Assembly: GCA_922989275.2 (NCBI GenBank)
Contig: OV277859.1
Span: 90,640,198-90,704,197, forward strand
Reading direction: 5' to 3'
DNA from: Gari tellinella
Taxonomy: Eukaryota > Mollusca > Bivalvia > Cardiida > Psammobiidae
Length of the DNA stretch: 64,000 nucleotides
Positions within the stretch are counted from its first letter, which is position 1, and every line of letters begins with the position of its first letter. The notes beneath the pieces were generated by a model, which made no database searches, was not told the DNA's origin, and saw only the letters and a program-made list of their open reading frames with translations. The position numbers and the translations under genes are program-made. This document shows positions 21,717 to 32,573 of this stretch, piece after piece.

Positions 21717-23280
21717 TAATATATCAGTATTTTAAAGTTAAAACATGGCTAAGCCAAGTTTGAACTTTGAAATATGGATATGTTAAACTTAACAGAGCAT
21801 GAAATAATTAAACTCATGTGTCAAACTTTCGGATAGTTCAAGATATCAACGTTTGACTGTTCTTCAATTGGTGGTCACAGAATACAAGATCAACTGTTGT
21901 ATAATAATGATAGATCCATTAGTTTTTCTTATGCTGAAAATTCATAACTCAATCTACTATGATCATCCATTCCACTAACTCAACTATAACATTGGCAACT
22001 AAAGCAAGGAAACATTTCTCCAGGATGAAGCAGATCCTTTCAGAAAACACTGAAGACTCTTATCAGAAAGCAATTGAAGAAGCTGCCTGATCGGGATCTA
22101 CACCATTTTCAAAAACCGTTCATACAGAGCTCCAGATAATTTTGTAACCTAATGCTGATTTACCCCCTATTTGTTTTGTAATGCTGAAGTCTGAAATTAC
22201 AATGTTTGTTTTCCCATCACCCCCAAACAGATTATACAGGTAAAAGTTAGCTTCGGTACCATATCTCTACCTCTAGACCAAGGTTTAGGATATCACAACT
22301 AAGGTAAAATTTGCTGTTGAGGGTTTTATTAGACCATATACTTCTAAAACTTTGGGCCTCGCATGTCTCACACCTTGATCTACGATCTGTCTGACTTCGA
22401 TAACTTGCAAGTCAACAACAAACCATTTTTCATCAAAGCTGCACCATTTAGAGTGTTAACAGAAACGGGATCCAATCGAAGGGTATGTTTGATTTGCAGC
22501 AATAAATTTCAAAATAACGGGAATACAGTTCTGAGAATCTAACCAAGTAAACGCACTCATATTGTAATACTGATGGGATTTTTAATGGAGTGGCTACGTT
22601 TACAACGAGTCGTAAACATAACTCAAATTCTATGTTTAGACGTACTAGTTTTAACAGATATTTTTCTGACATATTGATGCTTAAAGCAGTCTGGAAGAGA
22701 AACAATGCTTTTGTAGCAGAATTATGCCTTACCAGATATATATAGATACACGAATATCTGTGGCTTTACTTTTGCCCGTTTTATCACTGAAAAGAGGTTT
22801 TTTAAAGCAAGATACCGTGACATCTAAGTTGATGCTAGCATCCTAGGATGGCAGCATTCACTAATAGGGTAATTATCGGTTTATGTCCAAAATTGTGGGA
22901 GGCGTTTGTTTACAGCCAACAGTTGAACTGTCAATCAAGCCAGCATCACGGAGACTTGTTATAACTTGTATGCACATTAGTCGATTTGGAGTGAATAAGT
23001 TTTTACCAAGGCTAATAGATCGGCGGAATGCAGTTGTTTTCGCCCAAAAGTATTTCTTATAGACTAATATACTTCGATGTTTATTCTTTTCTGTAAAAAT
23101 GCACTAGTAAATTAGGGTGACTGGTCAACATAAGTTACATAATGCCAGTTTACACTTTGAATTGCATTTTATCACAAGTGATAATTTCTTGTCGAAACAG
23201 CTATTTTGACTTCAATTATGTCAATATCTACAAGTAGACACAATTGTGGATATACATGTAGTTTGATAGGTCATGTTTTC
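21717..23280. other. intronic low-repeat sequence
   Basis: Lies in the intron between exons 3 and 4 of the THAP gene. No tandem phrases, no convincing exon on either strand. A C3-like half core (CTGATCGGGATCTACACC) occurs near 22088. Confidence 0.4.
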
Positions 23281-23580
23281 AAAAGAATATCTTAATAAGG
23301 AAATCTAAGTTCAAAAGGGGAGATAATTCATACGAAATACCATCTAGAATTATGCCCCTCTAGTCTGGGGCCAGTAAGATGTTTGAGGTAAAGTGATTAT
23401 TGAATAAAAAACATTAATTGCAGTGATATATGCTTTAAGAAGTGGCATTTTCTAGGTTGATCAAATATCTTAACATGGATGTCTAAGTCCAAAAGGCAAG
23501 ATAATTCATACAAAATACCATCTAGAATTATCTGCCTCTAGTCTGGGGCAAGTAAGATGTTTGAGGTAAAGCTTAAATTG
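23281..23580. repeat. tandem duplication, ~180-bp unit
   Basis: ATAATTCATACGAAATACCATCTAGAATTAT and TCTGGGGCCAGTAAGATGTTTGAGG at about 23327-23390 recur at about 23502-23570. Confidence 0.85.
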
Positions 23581-23583
23581 AAT

Positions 23584-24566
23584 AACAAGAGGCCCATGCG
23601 GGCCTAAATATCGCTCACCTGGAAAAACCAACACAAGGCCCTTAGGGTCACATGACCCCTGGGGTGGGATCATTTTTTACCCCAAAGACATAATTTAAAA
23701 AATCTTGCTGATGAACTTGAAACTTAAGTGTGCTGTCAAATATTTTGTACATGGATGGTTTCAGACAGGAAGACTTTTCATTGAAAAAAAATCTATTTTT
23801 AGCTAATATGACCCAGATATGCAACAGACCCGAACCATTTCAGCAATATTGGTACAGAACATCTAAAAGTGTTGCTATGCTAAATATCAAAGCTCTTGCC
23901 ATAGTAGTTTCAGAGAAGAATATTTCACTACATAACTCTATGTAAAACTGCGACCCCTAGGGCCTTGGCAGTTTTAATCCAAGGGGCATAATTTGAACAA
24001 TCTTGATAGAGGACCTCAAGATGATGCTTTGTGCCAAATATGTAAGCTCAGGGTACTGTGGTTTCAGACAAGAAGATTTTTTAAGTTTTCATTGAAATAA
24101 TCTATTTTTAGCTCCTGTGACCTAGATATGCAACTGACTGGAACCATATTAACAAAATTGGTTAAAGGGCTTCTAGAAGTGTCATCATGCCAAATATCAA
24201 AGCTCTGGCCATTTTAGTTTCAGAGATAAAGATGTTTGAATATTTCACTATATAACTGTATGTAAAATTACGACCCCTGGGACATCATTTGAACAATCTT
24301 GATAGAGGACCTTAAGATGATGCTTTGTGCCAAATATGTAAGCTCAGTGTACTGTGGTTTCAGACAAGAAGATTTTTTAAGTTTCATTGAAATAATCTAT
24401 TTTTAGCTCCTGTGACCTAGATATGCAACTGACCGGAACCATATTAACAAAATTGGTTAAAGGGCTTCTAGAAGTGTCATCATGCCAAATATCAAAGCTC
24501 TGGCCATTTTAGTTTCAGAGATAAAGATGTTTGAATATTTCACTATATAACTCTATGTAAAATTAC
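23584..24566. mobile_element. family A element (GATATGCAAC-type core), 3' end missing
   Basis: Starts AACAAGAGGCCCATGCGGGCCT and ATCGCTCACCTGG. Core units carry CAGACAAGAAGATTTTTTAAG, GACCTAGATATGCAAC and AATATCAAAGCTCTGGCC. One ~300-bp unit is tandemly repeated almost unchanged (24000-24300 vs 24298-24566). No terminal hairpin follows. Confidence 0.75.
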
Positions 24567-24720
24567 GAGCTATGTATTAGCTACTATGCAAATTCCAATC
24601 TGAGTACACCATGTCAGGCAGATACTGTCTGATATACTCACCTAAAGGCTAAATTAGAAAGGATGTATTCTAGCATATGGAATGGAGTACAGGGTAAAAC
24701 TTCTTCAAATATATTTTCAG

Positions 24721-24957
24721 ACTCAGTGGGTCATACTCTCACGTAGTGAACCTTGTACAGGCAGTTCACCAATGAGAGTTGGTGGGATTTACCAGTGTAC
24801 CATAGAACTGTCCTGCACCTCCATATCGCCAGTATACTCTATGCAGAGTGATGCGATTAATGAAGATGATGATTATGACGACATCCCTTCCATAGACATA
24901 AGAGGCAGTGAACTGGACAATTTCCCCACAAATACAACATTTTCTCACTTATTTTAG
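24721..24957 (+). CDS. candidate terminal exon, plus strand, unknown
   Basis: Acceptor TTCAAATATATTTTCAG precedes 24721. The frame is open for 78 codons to TAG at 24955. The peptide has an acidic, tyrosine-containing stretch (INEDDDYDDIPSIDI) of the sort found in cytoplasmic tails of receptors; no domain is recognised. The last ~8 codons and the stop lie in a family D MITE (from about 24932), so the original 3' end has been replaced. It sits in an intron of the minus-strand THAP gene. It may be a captured or decayed exon, or a chance frame. Confidence 0.3.
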   Translation, partial: TQWVILSRSEPCTGSSPMRVGGIYQCTIELSCTSISPVYSMQSDAINEDDDYDDIPSIDIRGSELDNFPTNTTFSHLF

Positions 24958-25093
24958 CACCAAATCCTATGGTGTTACTAGTTACTACTCATTAGAATTG
25001 CCTCGAAGAGATTATTCTAATGAGTAGTGACACCATAGGTTTCAATGCATAATAAAGATTTCAGTTTTTGAAATACTCCCCTTATCTGGAGCC
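24932..25093. mobile_element. family D MITE, one end truncated
   Basis: ACATTTTCTCACTTATTTTAGCACC matches the D interior (compare 62005-62035). Central palindrome CTACTCATTAGAAT...ATTCTAATGAGTAG. Right end TTATCTGGAGCCCTG at 25079-25093. Confidence 0.8.
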
Positions 25094-25281
25094 CTGCATG
25101 GAGAACACCAAGGGGGACAAAGATAGAACAAGAGCCCGTTTCGAACATTCATTTTGTTAATCCTAAGATGGAGAGAAAAGTCCACTTCAAAACAAGACTA
25201 TTGATGTCAGGTATAGAAACAACAAAGAAATTTTTTTTTAACAAATTTTAATATCTGAGTCTTAACAAATAATACAGATGG

Positions 25282-25770
25282 ACAAACAATTATTTCCCCA
25301 TAAATATCCCCTATTTTTATACATTTCAATCTGTTTTTAATGAAAGATAGAAACCCCATTAAGATACAATATTCGAGCAAACCGTGTAGAACCTGATCAG
25401 ACAATTCATGATGCATTGCGCTTTACTTTCAACCTGCTTTAAGCTACAATCTGCCTCTGGTAGAAAATAGGATAATTAGTAAACATTTCTGATCATACAT
25501 ATTCATGACTATAAATAATTAATTGGAACTATTTTCTCCTATGGGGGAATGTATTAACCCTTAGCCTGCCAGTCACGACTATAGCTCCATATGCAAACAG
25601 CTTGGATCCGGATGAGACGCCGAGTAACTCGGCGTCTCATCCGGATCCAAGCTGTTTGACACTCGGACAACATTTTCAGCAATTTTGAGCAACTTTGAAA
25701 CTAAGCAGACGAGAAATATAGCAGACGACAATTTATTTGGCGGGCTAAGGGTTAAATGCTTATAAATGCA
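25282..25770. mobile_element. family C1 MITE with C2 inserted
   Basis: C1 text (CTTTACTTTCAACCTGCTTTAAGC, TACATATTCATGACTATAAAT, ACTATTTTCTCC) runs up to 25557. It is broken by C2 at a TTAA and continues TTAAATGCTTATAAATGC. Confidence 0.65.
25554..25755. mobile_element. family C2 foldback MITE (TTAA site), copy 3
   Basis: Element 25558-25751 with TTAA at 25554-25557 and 25752-25755. Same hairpin and arms as copies 1 and 2, with a short deletion in one arm. Confidence 0.9.
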
Positions 25771-25859
25771 TATCATATTACCTGTATCTGGAGCTCAAAA
25801 AAATGTACAGAACACAACTCTTTTACGCTGGTCAACTACTTGACTCTTTAATTATTTTG

Positions 25860-25965
25860 TTTTTTAAGGCAGGTGACTGCTTAAAGTAAGATGAGAGTTA
25901 AACAGAAAGCTACATTTCAAGCTTTCAGTTTTACTTTCATTTTTCTGTAAGCCCCCACCTGTCTT
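25860..25965. repeat. hairpin core remnant (C1/G type)
   Basis: AGGTGACTGCTTAAAGTAAGATGAGAG ... ACTTTCATTTTTCTGTAAGC and CACCTGTC form an imperfect palindrome. No family-specific ends remain. Confidence 0.55.
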
Positions 25966-26035
25966 TTGTACCATCAATTATCCTTCTTTTTAGTAGTTTT
26001 ACTGTATTTATAAATGGATTGTAAAGTTCCCTTAC

Positions 26036-26124
26036 AAGGCTGATCAGTCTGGTAAGCTGCTGACTTGTTCGAAAGTTCCTCAATCTCTTTTTCATTGATG
26101 ACATTTTGTACTGGAGAAAGGACC
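26036..26124 (-). CDS. THAP/C2H2 zinc-finger protein, exon 3
   Basis: 89-bp exon between acceptor GGTTTTATTTTCAG (ends 26125) and donor CCTT|GTAAGG (26036/26035). The first base completes an Arg codon begun by exon 2 (AG+G). The last base starts a Tyr codon finished by exon 4 (T+AT). In between are 29 residues, VLSPVQNVINEKEIEELSNK and so on: hydrophilic, possibly helical, no domain. Phase agreement with both neighbours is strong evidence. Confidence 0.85.
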
Positions 26125-26580
26125 CTGAAAATAAAACCCAAAACGTGTCATGACATGCTGTTATTTACTTCATATATCCCACCCATTCATTTTTTATCTG
26201 CATGCATATTTATGACAAAATATGAACAATTTTGAACTATTATCCTGATGAAAAGCTCCCTTGTAAAATGTGTAGACCCAGATCAGACAGATCCCTGGTC
26301 TACACTGTTAACAAAGGATTAAAATTGCATATCTATGTGGTAACTGCTGAACCCAAGGTGGTTCTACCACTACAACATAGTAAACATCTGTATCTATAAA
26401 CAATAAGATTTTATAAGCCAGCTTCCAAAAGGGTTGAATGAGTAGCAGTGACTAGGTCTTCCATGATTTACAAAGCGCAGCTGTCAAAAATATGAGGGAT
26501 ATTTTCTCAAAAATGTGCAAATCAAGTAATAATTAGTTAATTTAATTAGTATTACTGGCTTAAGCATAACTTCTTTTAAC

Positions 26581-26735
26581 CTGGTAGGGCTCTGCATCAA
26601 TAGCCGGCGTCTTTTTGAAGGCGACTTGCCAACTGAGTCTTTTACTGACATCGGCGTATTTACTATTTGTGTATATGGATCAGGTGGAAATGGGTCAGGA
26701 AATGCCTTGGTGGGTCCAGAAATGTCAACAAAATG
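26581..26735 (-). CDS. THAP/C2H2 zinc-finger protein, exon 2 (end of THAP domain)
   Basis: 155-bp exon. Acceptor TTTACCTTTTCAG ends at 26736. It opens with His-Phe, which completes the C-x2-H zinc ligand set of the THAP domain (ICTK|HF), followed by the proline-rich FPDPFP that closes THAP domains. A basic patch SPSKRRRLL could act as a nuclear localisation signal. The donor AG|GTTAAAAG (26581/26580) is weaker than usual but gives phase 2, exactly what exon 3 needs. Confidence 0.85.
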
Positions 26736-27186
26736 CTGAAAAGGTAAACAAACTATTAAACATAATTTATACCAAGGGTTTATGTGGCAATGTATAATAT
26801 GAGTTTAACAGTGTTTGAGCAAACAGTGCAGACCCTAATCAGTCAGCTCCCACAGGGGCCATCTACTCTATACATGTATACATGTATACACATGTAACAG
26901 TCTTGAACACCCTAGAGGTGTTAGTATTTGTTTGAGATAAAGGGTTGTTTGAAACTGGTATGAAGTTCAAAACTTCAAGTTCAACTTTGTACTGCTGCTA
27001 CTGCAATGGAGACATACAGCCGGTGTGTTGGGTATATGATTAAAGTGTACGTTTTAAATACAATAATTGGACAGATACATGTAACTAATTCGATCTCTAA
27101 CATTATTATCTTACATATAGATCTACATAAGGCTGAAATAGTTGTCAACTTGCTTATTAAAATGCATTTGCAATTAAAACATACAT

Positions 27187-27640
27187 AAACAAGACTGCGC
27201 GTTCAATAAACGCTTATGCCCCCGGTGGCATCCTTGACAATATATTCTGAATCTTTTCTAAGTCAGTCCAAATTAGGTCAAGGTCAAATTGAGCTTGGGT
27301 ATTACTGGTGGGTTGGTAATGGTCCAAGGCAATAACTGTATAAGTATAGAAGCATTGTAGTAAGTAGTGTTGATGCTAGACGAAACGGTAAAATCTAGTT
27401 AACCAAGAAATAGCCCATTCAAAATATATTAAGTCCAAATTAGGTCAAGGTCAAAATGAAGGTTGGGTGATATTGGTGGATAGGGAATGGTCCAATGCAA
27501 CAACTGTATAAGTATCCAAGCATTGGAGTAAGCGGTGTTGATGCTAGACGAAACGGTAAAATCTACTTAACCTGGTTACGGACGGACGGACAGGAAGATT
27601 ACTATATGCTCCCGCATCTGTCCATGCCGGGGGCATAAAA
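27187..27640. mobile_element. pearl-like element, GCCCCCGG type, copy 1
   Basis: Starts AACAAGACTGCGCGTTCAA with TATGCCCCCGGTGGCATCC. Two ~190-bp core units (TTAGGTCAAGGTCAAA, GGTGATATTGGTGGATAGGG, GATGCTAGACGAAACGGTAAA). Tail ACGGACGGACGGACAGG; end ATGCCGGGGGCATAAAAA. Non-coding. Confidence 0.85.
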
Positions 27641-28629
27641 ATTACCGTTGGTTTCTTTCTCGGTCATTATATACCTAATGCAGCACTAGCATACAAGTAA
27701 TGATTATATACACATGAATAGAACAAGAGCCCAAGGGGCCCTATGGCGCTCACCAGAGTACACAGTTTCCAGATTTAACTAGACTTAACACTAAATGCAT
27801 TTAATACCCCGCTAGTGCCTTTTCACAATTTCTTGAAGCAAAATGTGATAGGATAATGTTGATGTGTGCGCTCCATATGAACTAGGTTCAGCCTTTTCTA
27901 CACTTTGACCTAATGACCTACTTTTTGACCTGACATGACTCATATTCATACATTGCCTAGATTTTATCAGGGTGATCATTTTAAGCAAGTTGCGTGAAAT
28001 TATGGCTTAAAATAATGCCTCTACAGTGTTTAGAAGCTATTTCTATGTTTTTACCTACTTTTTAATCTAATGTAACCCATATTCACATAGTGTAGTTTTT
28101 GTCAAGATAACCATTCTAAGCAAGTTTCAAGAAGATCGGATTAAATATATTGCAGTTTGAGTTACAAAAAGCTTTTTCTAAGATTTGACCTACTTAATGA
28201 CCCGACATGACCTACATTAATGTATGACCTATATTTTATTAAGGTCATGACACTGACCAAATCTCATAAAGATATGATAAAAAATGCAACTTCTACTTCT
28301 AGAAGGTTCTTCAACTTCTACTTCTAGAAGGTTCTTCAACTTTACATTCGATATTGCCGAACAAGGAAAATGACCACGCCCTCTGGCTGATATGTTTTTT
28401 GATGCATCAAAATTCTTTTAACAACTTTGAAAGTCTATCTATTAAGAAGCATTTTGGTAAAAACCAAATTGAAATCAGACCAGTTGTTTTGGAGAAGATT
28501 TTTCTAGATATTACTGGCAACAAGGCTATTAGCCCCACCCCACTTTCTTTGAACAACTTTTGAAGATCAAACCAACAGCATGTATCTGAAAAAGGTTGAT
28601 TACACCAGAGCTGTTGATAAGCTGCGTAT

Positions 28630-29500
28630 TTACGCAAAAAAATTGACCAGAAAGCATTTTTTATAATCTGTCAGCGTAATGAAAAGCAAATAAAAATCAG
28701 TCAAAGCAAATCCTTTAAAGTTCAGTGCGTAATGAAAAGCAAACGTTCGTACGCCGTTACTTAACTTTCTTTCTTGTAAACAGACAGCCTATGAATTACG
28801 TCATCGGTCAGTGCGCGTTAAATTACTTTCTATTGTTAGACTGGTATAAAATCATATTCTTCGCAGCGTTCCGTACTGCGTATAAGAACATAGGCAGTCC
28901 AGTTCGCTCATTTTGGCTCTTCTTGTGATAATTCAATTAATTGTGAACCAGTCTTACATAAAATTTGTGTTTCCGCTTTCGGTTTTCAAGATGCCGCGAG
29001 GTCGACGAAAACAAACACATTGCTTGGCTACATCTCTCAAGTCCTGTGGTGAAAAATAGTGAGAAAAGTTGTCGTTTTCTCGTTGACTATCTTTTGAAAG
29101 ACATTCTCTTTCGTAGCGAAACGGGTGCGAACAGTAAAGCAAATTTTAGACCGGGTTTGCACTCTCAGTAATACTGAAAAGAAACGCGATCCATGTCGAA
29201 TAAAAAAAAACATTTGGAAGATCCAATTCTATGTCTAGGTGACAAGCAGTAGATTACTCTTCATAGTTTTAGCTGGGGATTGCTAAAGAAGATTGAAAGT
29301 AAAGCAGAAAGCTACCAAAGCTTTTCTTTTTAACTGTCTATAAATACTTAAATAATCTATAAGAGAAAGACTTCAGAAAATCACTATGAGTTGCTTTTTA
29401 CGCAATTAACCAAATATCAGTGGGGTAAAAAAAAAATTGTTACTCAATAAAAAAACGAAAAAAGCAATTACCTTAAAACTAGTGGGGTAAATACTCTATT
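28630..29500. mobile_element. diverged relative of the 48481-49443 element
   Basis: Begins near GCTGCGTATTTACGCA; ends near AGTGGGGTAAATACTC. Shares with the other copy (in reverse orientation) TTAGACTGGTATAAAA, AACCAGTC and an ATG opening a short basic peptide (28991). The ends are too decayed to define terminal repeats. Confidence 0.5.
28991..29059 (+). other. 22-codon basic reading frame in the element
   Basis: Starts MPRGRRKQ and stops at 29057-29059. It lies about 150 bp after a TATA-like TGGTATAAAAT (28846). The related element has MALRGRKKR at the equivalent place. It could be the first exon of a lost transposon gene. Function unknown. Confidence 0.25.
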
Positions 29501-29507
29501 CTAAGAA

Positions 29508-30154
29508 CAAGACTGCGCGTTCAATAAACGCTTATGCCCCCGGTGGCATCCTTGACAATATGTTCTTTTCTAAGTCCAAAATAGGTCAAGGTCAGGGTCA
29601 AACTGAGTTTGGGTATTATTGGTGAGTTGGTAATGGTCCCAGGCAATAACTGTATGAGTATTGAAGCATTGTAGTAAACAGTGTTGATGCTAGACGAAAC
29701 GGTAAAATCTAGTTAACCGAGAAAGAGCCCATTTAAAATAATCTAAGTTCAATTTAGGTCAAGGTCGAGGTCAAAATCAAATTTTGGTGATATTGGTGAA
29801 TAGGGAATGGTCCAATGCAACAACTGTATAAGTAGCAAAGCCTTTTAGTCAGTTGTGTTGATGCTAGACGAAACGGTAAATTCTAGTTAACCAAGAAATA
29901 GCCTATTTAAAATATTCTAAGTCCAAATTAGGTCAAGGTTAAGGTCAAAATCAAAGTTGGGTGATATTGGTGGATAGGAAATGGTCCAAGGCAACAACTG
30001 TATAAGTATCAAAGCATTTGGGTAAGCGGTGTTGATGATAGACGAAACGGTAAAATCTACTTAACCTTGTTACGGACGCACACACGGACGGACGGACGGA
30101 CGGACAGGACGATTACTATATGCTCCCGCATCTGTCGATGCCGGGGGCATAAAA
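29508..30154. mobile_element. pearl-like element, GCCCCCGG type, copy 2
   Basis: Same ends as 27187-27640 (AACAAGACTGCGCGTTCAA; ATGCCGGGGGCATAAAAA) but three core units. ACGG tract at about 30078-30104. The copies differ in unit number, as expected for this class. Confidence 0.85.
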
Positions 30155-30290
30155 ACTTATCTACAGCTCTGTTACACTGGGGCTATTGGTTTCAGAAAAG
30201 AAGTCGTTTGTAATTGTTGAGGGATGGACAGATGGGCGGACGACAGTGGCCAGACAGAGCGGTATCACAATAGCTCACCTTGAGCTAAAA

Positions 30291-31772
30291 ACATAAATAA
30301 TTATTATTAATATGCACTGATTACACGAAAAGAAAACGAGTCATATGTATATGATAATGTTGTTTTAAAATCGCTGTGCTCTCATCGTTATCGCTTGAAT
30401 CGAAACATTTAGCAATATCTAAATAGTTCATCAATGTGCATTACGATTTCTGAACATTTAGTTATCCCCCTTTTAAAAACACCAAAGTTTTTAACTCTCT
30501 TATTCTTATTTAAGAAATGTGGTTGTTTTTTTTCTTCTTATCTTGACCAGCTTTAATCAATAAACAATCAGGCCTTTTTCTGGTGTATCCACGGGTCGGT
30601 CCATACTGTGATGATACAGACCCATTCCCAATAGGAAATGGTAAAAAATCGCAATTTCTAAAGAATTTCCTTCTTTTTTTTTATTGATTAAGGTTGTTAC
30701 TGATAACTCAAATTCAAACAAAAACTAATAAAAGTGGAAATAAGTACTTCATATCATTTTTCATGCCATTTAGCTTCTATATCTATGCCAATTCTTCCCA
30801 AAACACGATTTTTCATGCCGAAAATTTCCTTAATCAGACATTGCACTTTTTCCCAAAATGACCAGAAAAAGTTTAAGGCCTAACAATTCAGGTGTATAAG
30901 TTTCAAATAATTAAAGCAGACACACATTGATAAATTTGTGTAACGAGTGCTGATCCAGCGTTTTTTTTGGGGACCCGTTCCCAATTGAAAACAAGGGCTT
31001 TTTTCCCAAAATGATCATTTCACGGCACAATTTTTCCCCAAAATGAGCTTTTTACGACTCAATTTTTTCCCAAAATTAAGTATTTTACTTCGTTTTAAGG
31101 CATATTTTTCCCAATTGGAGGGGTACCAACTCATTCCCAAAGTGGTGAAAAAAAACACTGTGATCTGATGAGGTGTGAAAATTTCATGCACCGCCGATGT
31201 GATTATAACACGAATCAATGGGACAGAAACTGATCGTGTTGACAATTCAAGCATAATGTGGGAACAGTCAACTATTGTTGACAGTTTGACTATTTGGTGT
31301 GAAATATAGAACAAACTGCTTCACCGGGACCTCATATCAGTTTGAGAATTCCAGCTTTCAGTGTTCGATAAAACAGAGGTAGAACATGATAAGGATTATA
31401 CAGTCAAACTTCGAAAGCTAGAACATGATCGAATTCTCAAACTCATTTCTCAGTCCCTTTCTCTATATAATCGTTAATGTTCTATCTCTGTATTCTCGAA
31501 CACCCAGATCTTGATCATTCAGCCAAGAATCTAATCTGTTTATAAATGTATATCTTTGGAATAGAAGTATACACATCCTTGAAATATCAACATGTACGGC
31601 CTGTCGGTGTAGGGCTAGTTGAAATAATTCTACAAGCCATTACCCACAATATATACCCTAAAAAGGCTTTCAAAATCCATGGGTTATTTATAGAACAGAG
31701 TTATTTAAAACATGATACATAAAATTGCCTAATGTAAGAAGAATGGAAAAAGATCGCAAGAAATACACAAAC
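30291..31772. other. intron 1 sequence, partly repeated
   Basis: 30940-31145 has several TTTTCCCAAAATGA-type phrases. 31350-31480 has an imperfect inverted repeat (ATAAAACAGAGGTAGAACAT ... ATGTTCTATCTCTGTATT). No exon found. Confidence 0.4.
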
Positions 31773-31976
31773 CTTCGTGCATATGTGGGTGTTCTTCGTA
31801 ATCCTGTTCACATTGAGTTGATCATGAGGTCGACCACAAGTTTTGATCCAGCGTTTGCATTTTTCGAACTGAGTCTTGGGTTTAGGGAACGGTAAAAATT
31901 TGATGCCTCCTTCTAACCTTTCTGGATACCGACTATCACTTTTACACAGTCCATGTACACATCTTTTGTTTACCAT
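31773..31976 (-). CDS. THAP/C2H2 zinc-finger protein, exon 1 (THAP domain)
   Basis: ATG at 31976 in a good Kozak context (GACAATGG). No other in-frame ATG lies upstream before a stop. The 68 codons end at donor AAG|GTTTGTG (31773/31772), phase 0. The peptide carries the THAP zinc ligands Cys6, Cys11 (CVHGLC) and Cys66, with His69 from exon 2. Other invariant THAP positions are present (FPKPK near 30, Trp43, GRP near 48). THAP domains are ~80-90-residue C2CH DNA-binding folds. Joined to exons 26581-26735, 26036-26124, 20841-20908 and 11612-13885, it makes a 2,790-bp open frame. A 5' non-coding exon cannot be excluded. Confidence 0.85.
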
Positions 31977-32560
31977 TGTCAAGTTTTCAAAAGCGAAATT
32001 TAAATCGATAGCTACTGTATTGTTAGTATTGTTATGCGTTCACGTAAAGTTTGCCTGACAAAATGGCAGATGTTTTGGTATAAAGATGGTCTGTGCAAAT
32101 CAGGCTTTCTGATTGGCTAATCACTGTTTGTTTGGTCTGTCAATCAAGGATTTGCAGAAGGGTCAGTTACTCAAGATTCCTTTCAATCTGAGCAAATATA
32201 CTTTCTTCTACACAGTGGTTAAAATCCAAAAAATTAATGTTTATGGAAAAAATGAAATCGCAGAAAGCATGCATTGAATGGTAAACTCTGAAACTGTCAA
32301 TTAGTGTATAAATTTAATCAAAGAGAAAGTAGAAAGTGAAATAGAAGGGGGCAATAACTCTTGAAATTTTTTAAGAGTTATGTGACTGAATATATGCAGC
32401 ATCAGATTGTTTCCTAATAAATGAACCACATACACCAGACAGATTTGGTAATGGAACACTGTATACTATTCTTATCTGTCCTACCAACTTTTCTATTGTA
32501 TCTTTTGTTTGTTAAAAGGCTCTAATGAAGGTCCATCGACGCCATTATTATATTAGATTC

Positions 32561-32573
32561 TGCGCATGCGCAT
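32561..32573. promoter_or_regulatory. palindromic NRF1-like motif
   Basis: TGCGCATGCGCAT matches the NRF1 consensus (GCGCATGCGC) and lies ~585 bp upstream of the THAP gene start. The distance and the lack of other promoter landmarks leave the assignment tentative. Confidence 0.3.

Larger units (their letters stand above)
27722..30290. mobile_element. family A element split by two insertions
   Basis: 5' part 27722 to about 28605 (AACAAGAGCCCAAGGGGCCCT, GCTCACC, GATTTGACCTACTT units). 3' part about 30155-30290 (GAAGTCGTTTG, GGACAGATGGGCGGACGAC, AATAGCTCACCTTGAGCTAAAA). The middle is filled by the element at 28630-29500 and the pearl-like copy at 29508-30154. The 26-bp phrase CTTCTACTTCTAGAAGGTTC is duplicated at 28287-28339. 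Confidence 0.6.

Noticed and set aside
30940..31314. 99-codon minus-strand frame near 31015-31314
   Set aside because: Overlaps TTTTCCCAAAATGA-type repeats; no domain or splice support.
31977..31982. Start of the THAP protein two codons upstream
   Set aside because: That codon is TTG. The ATG at 31976 has a good context and is the first in frame.
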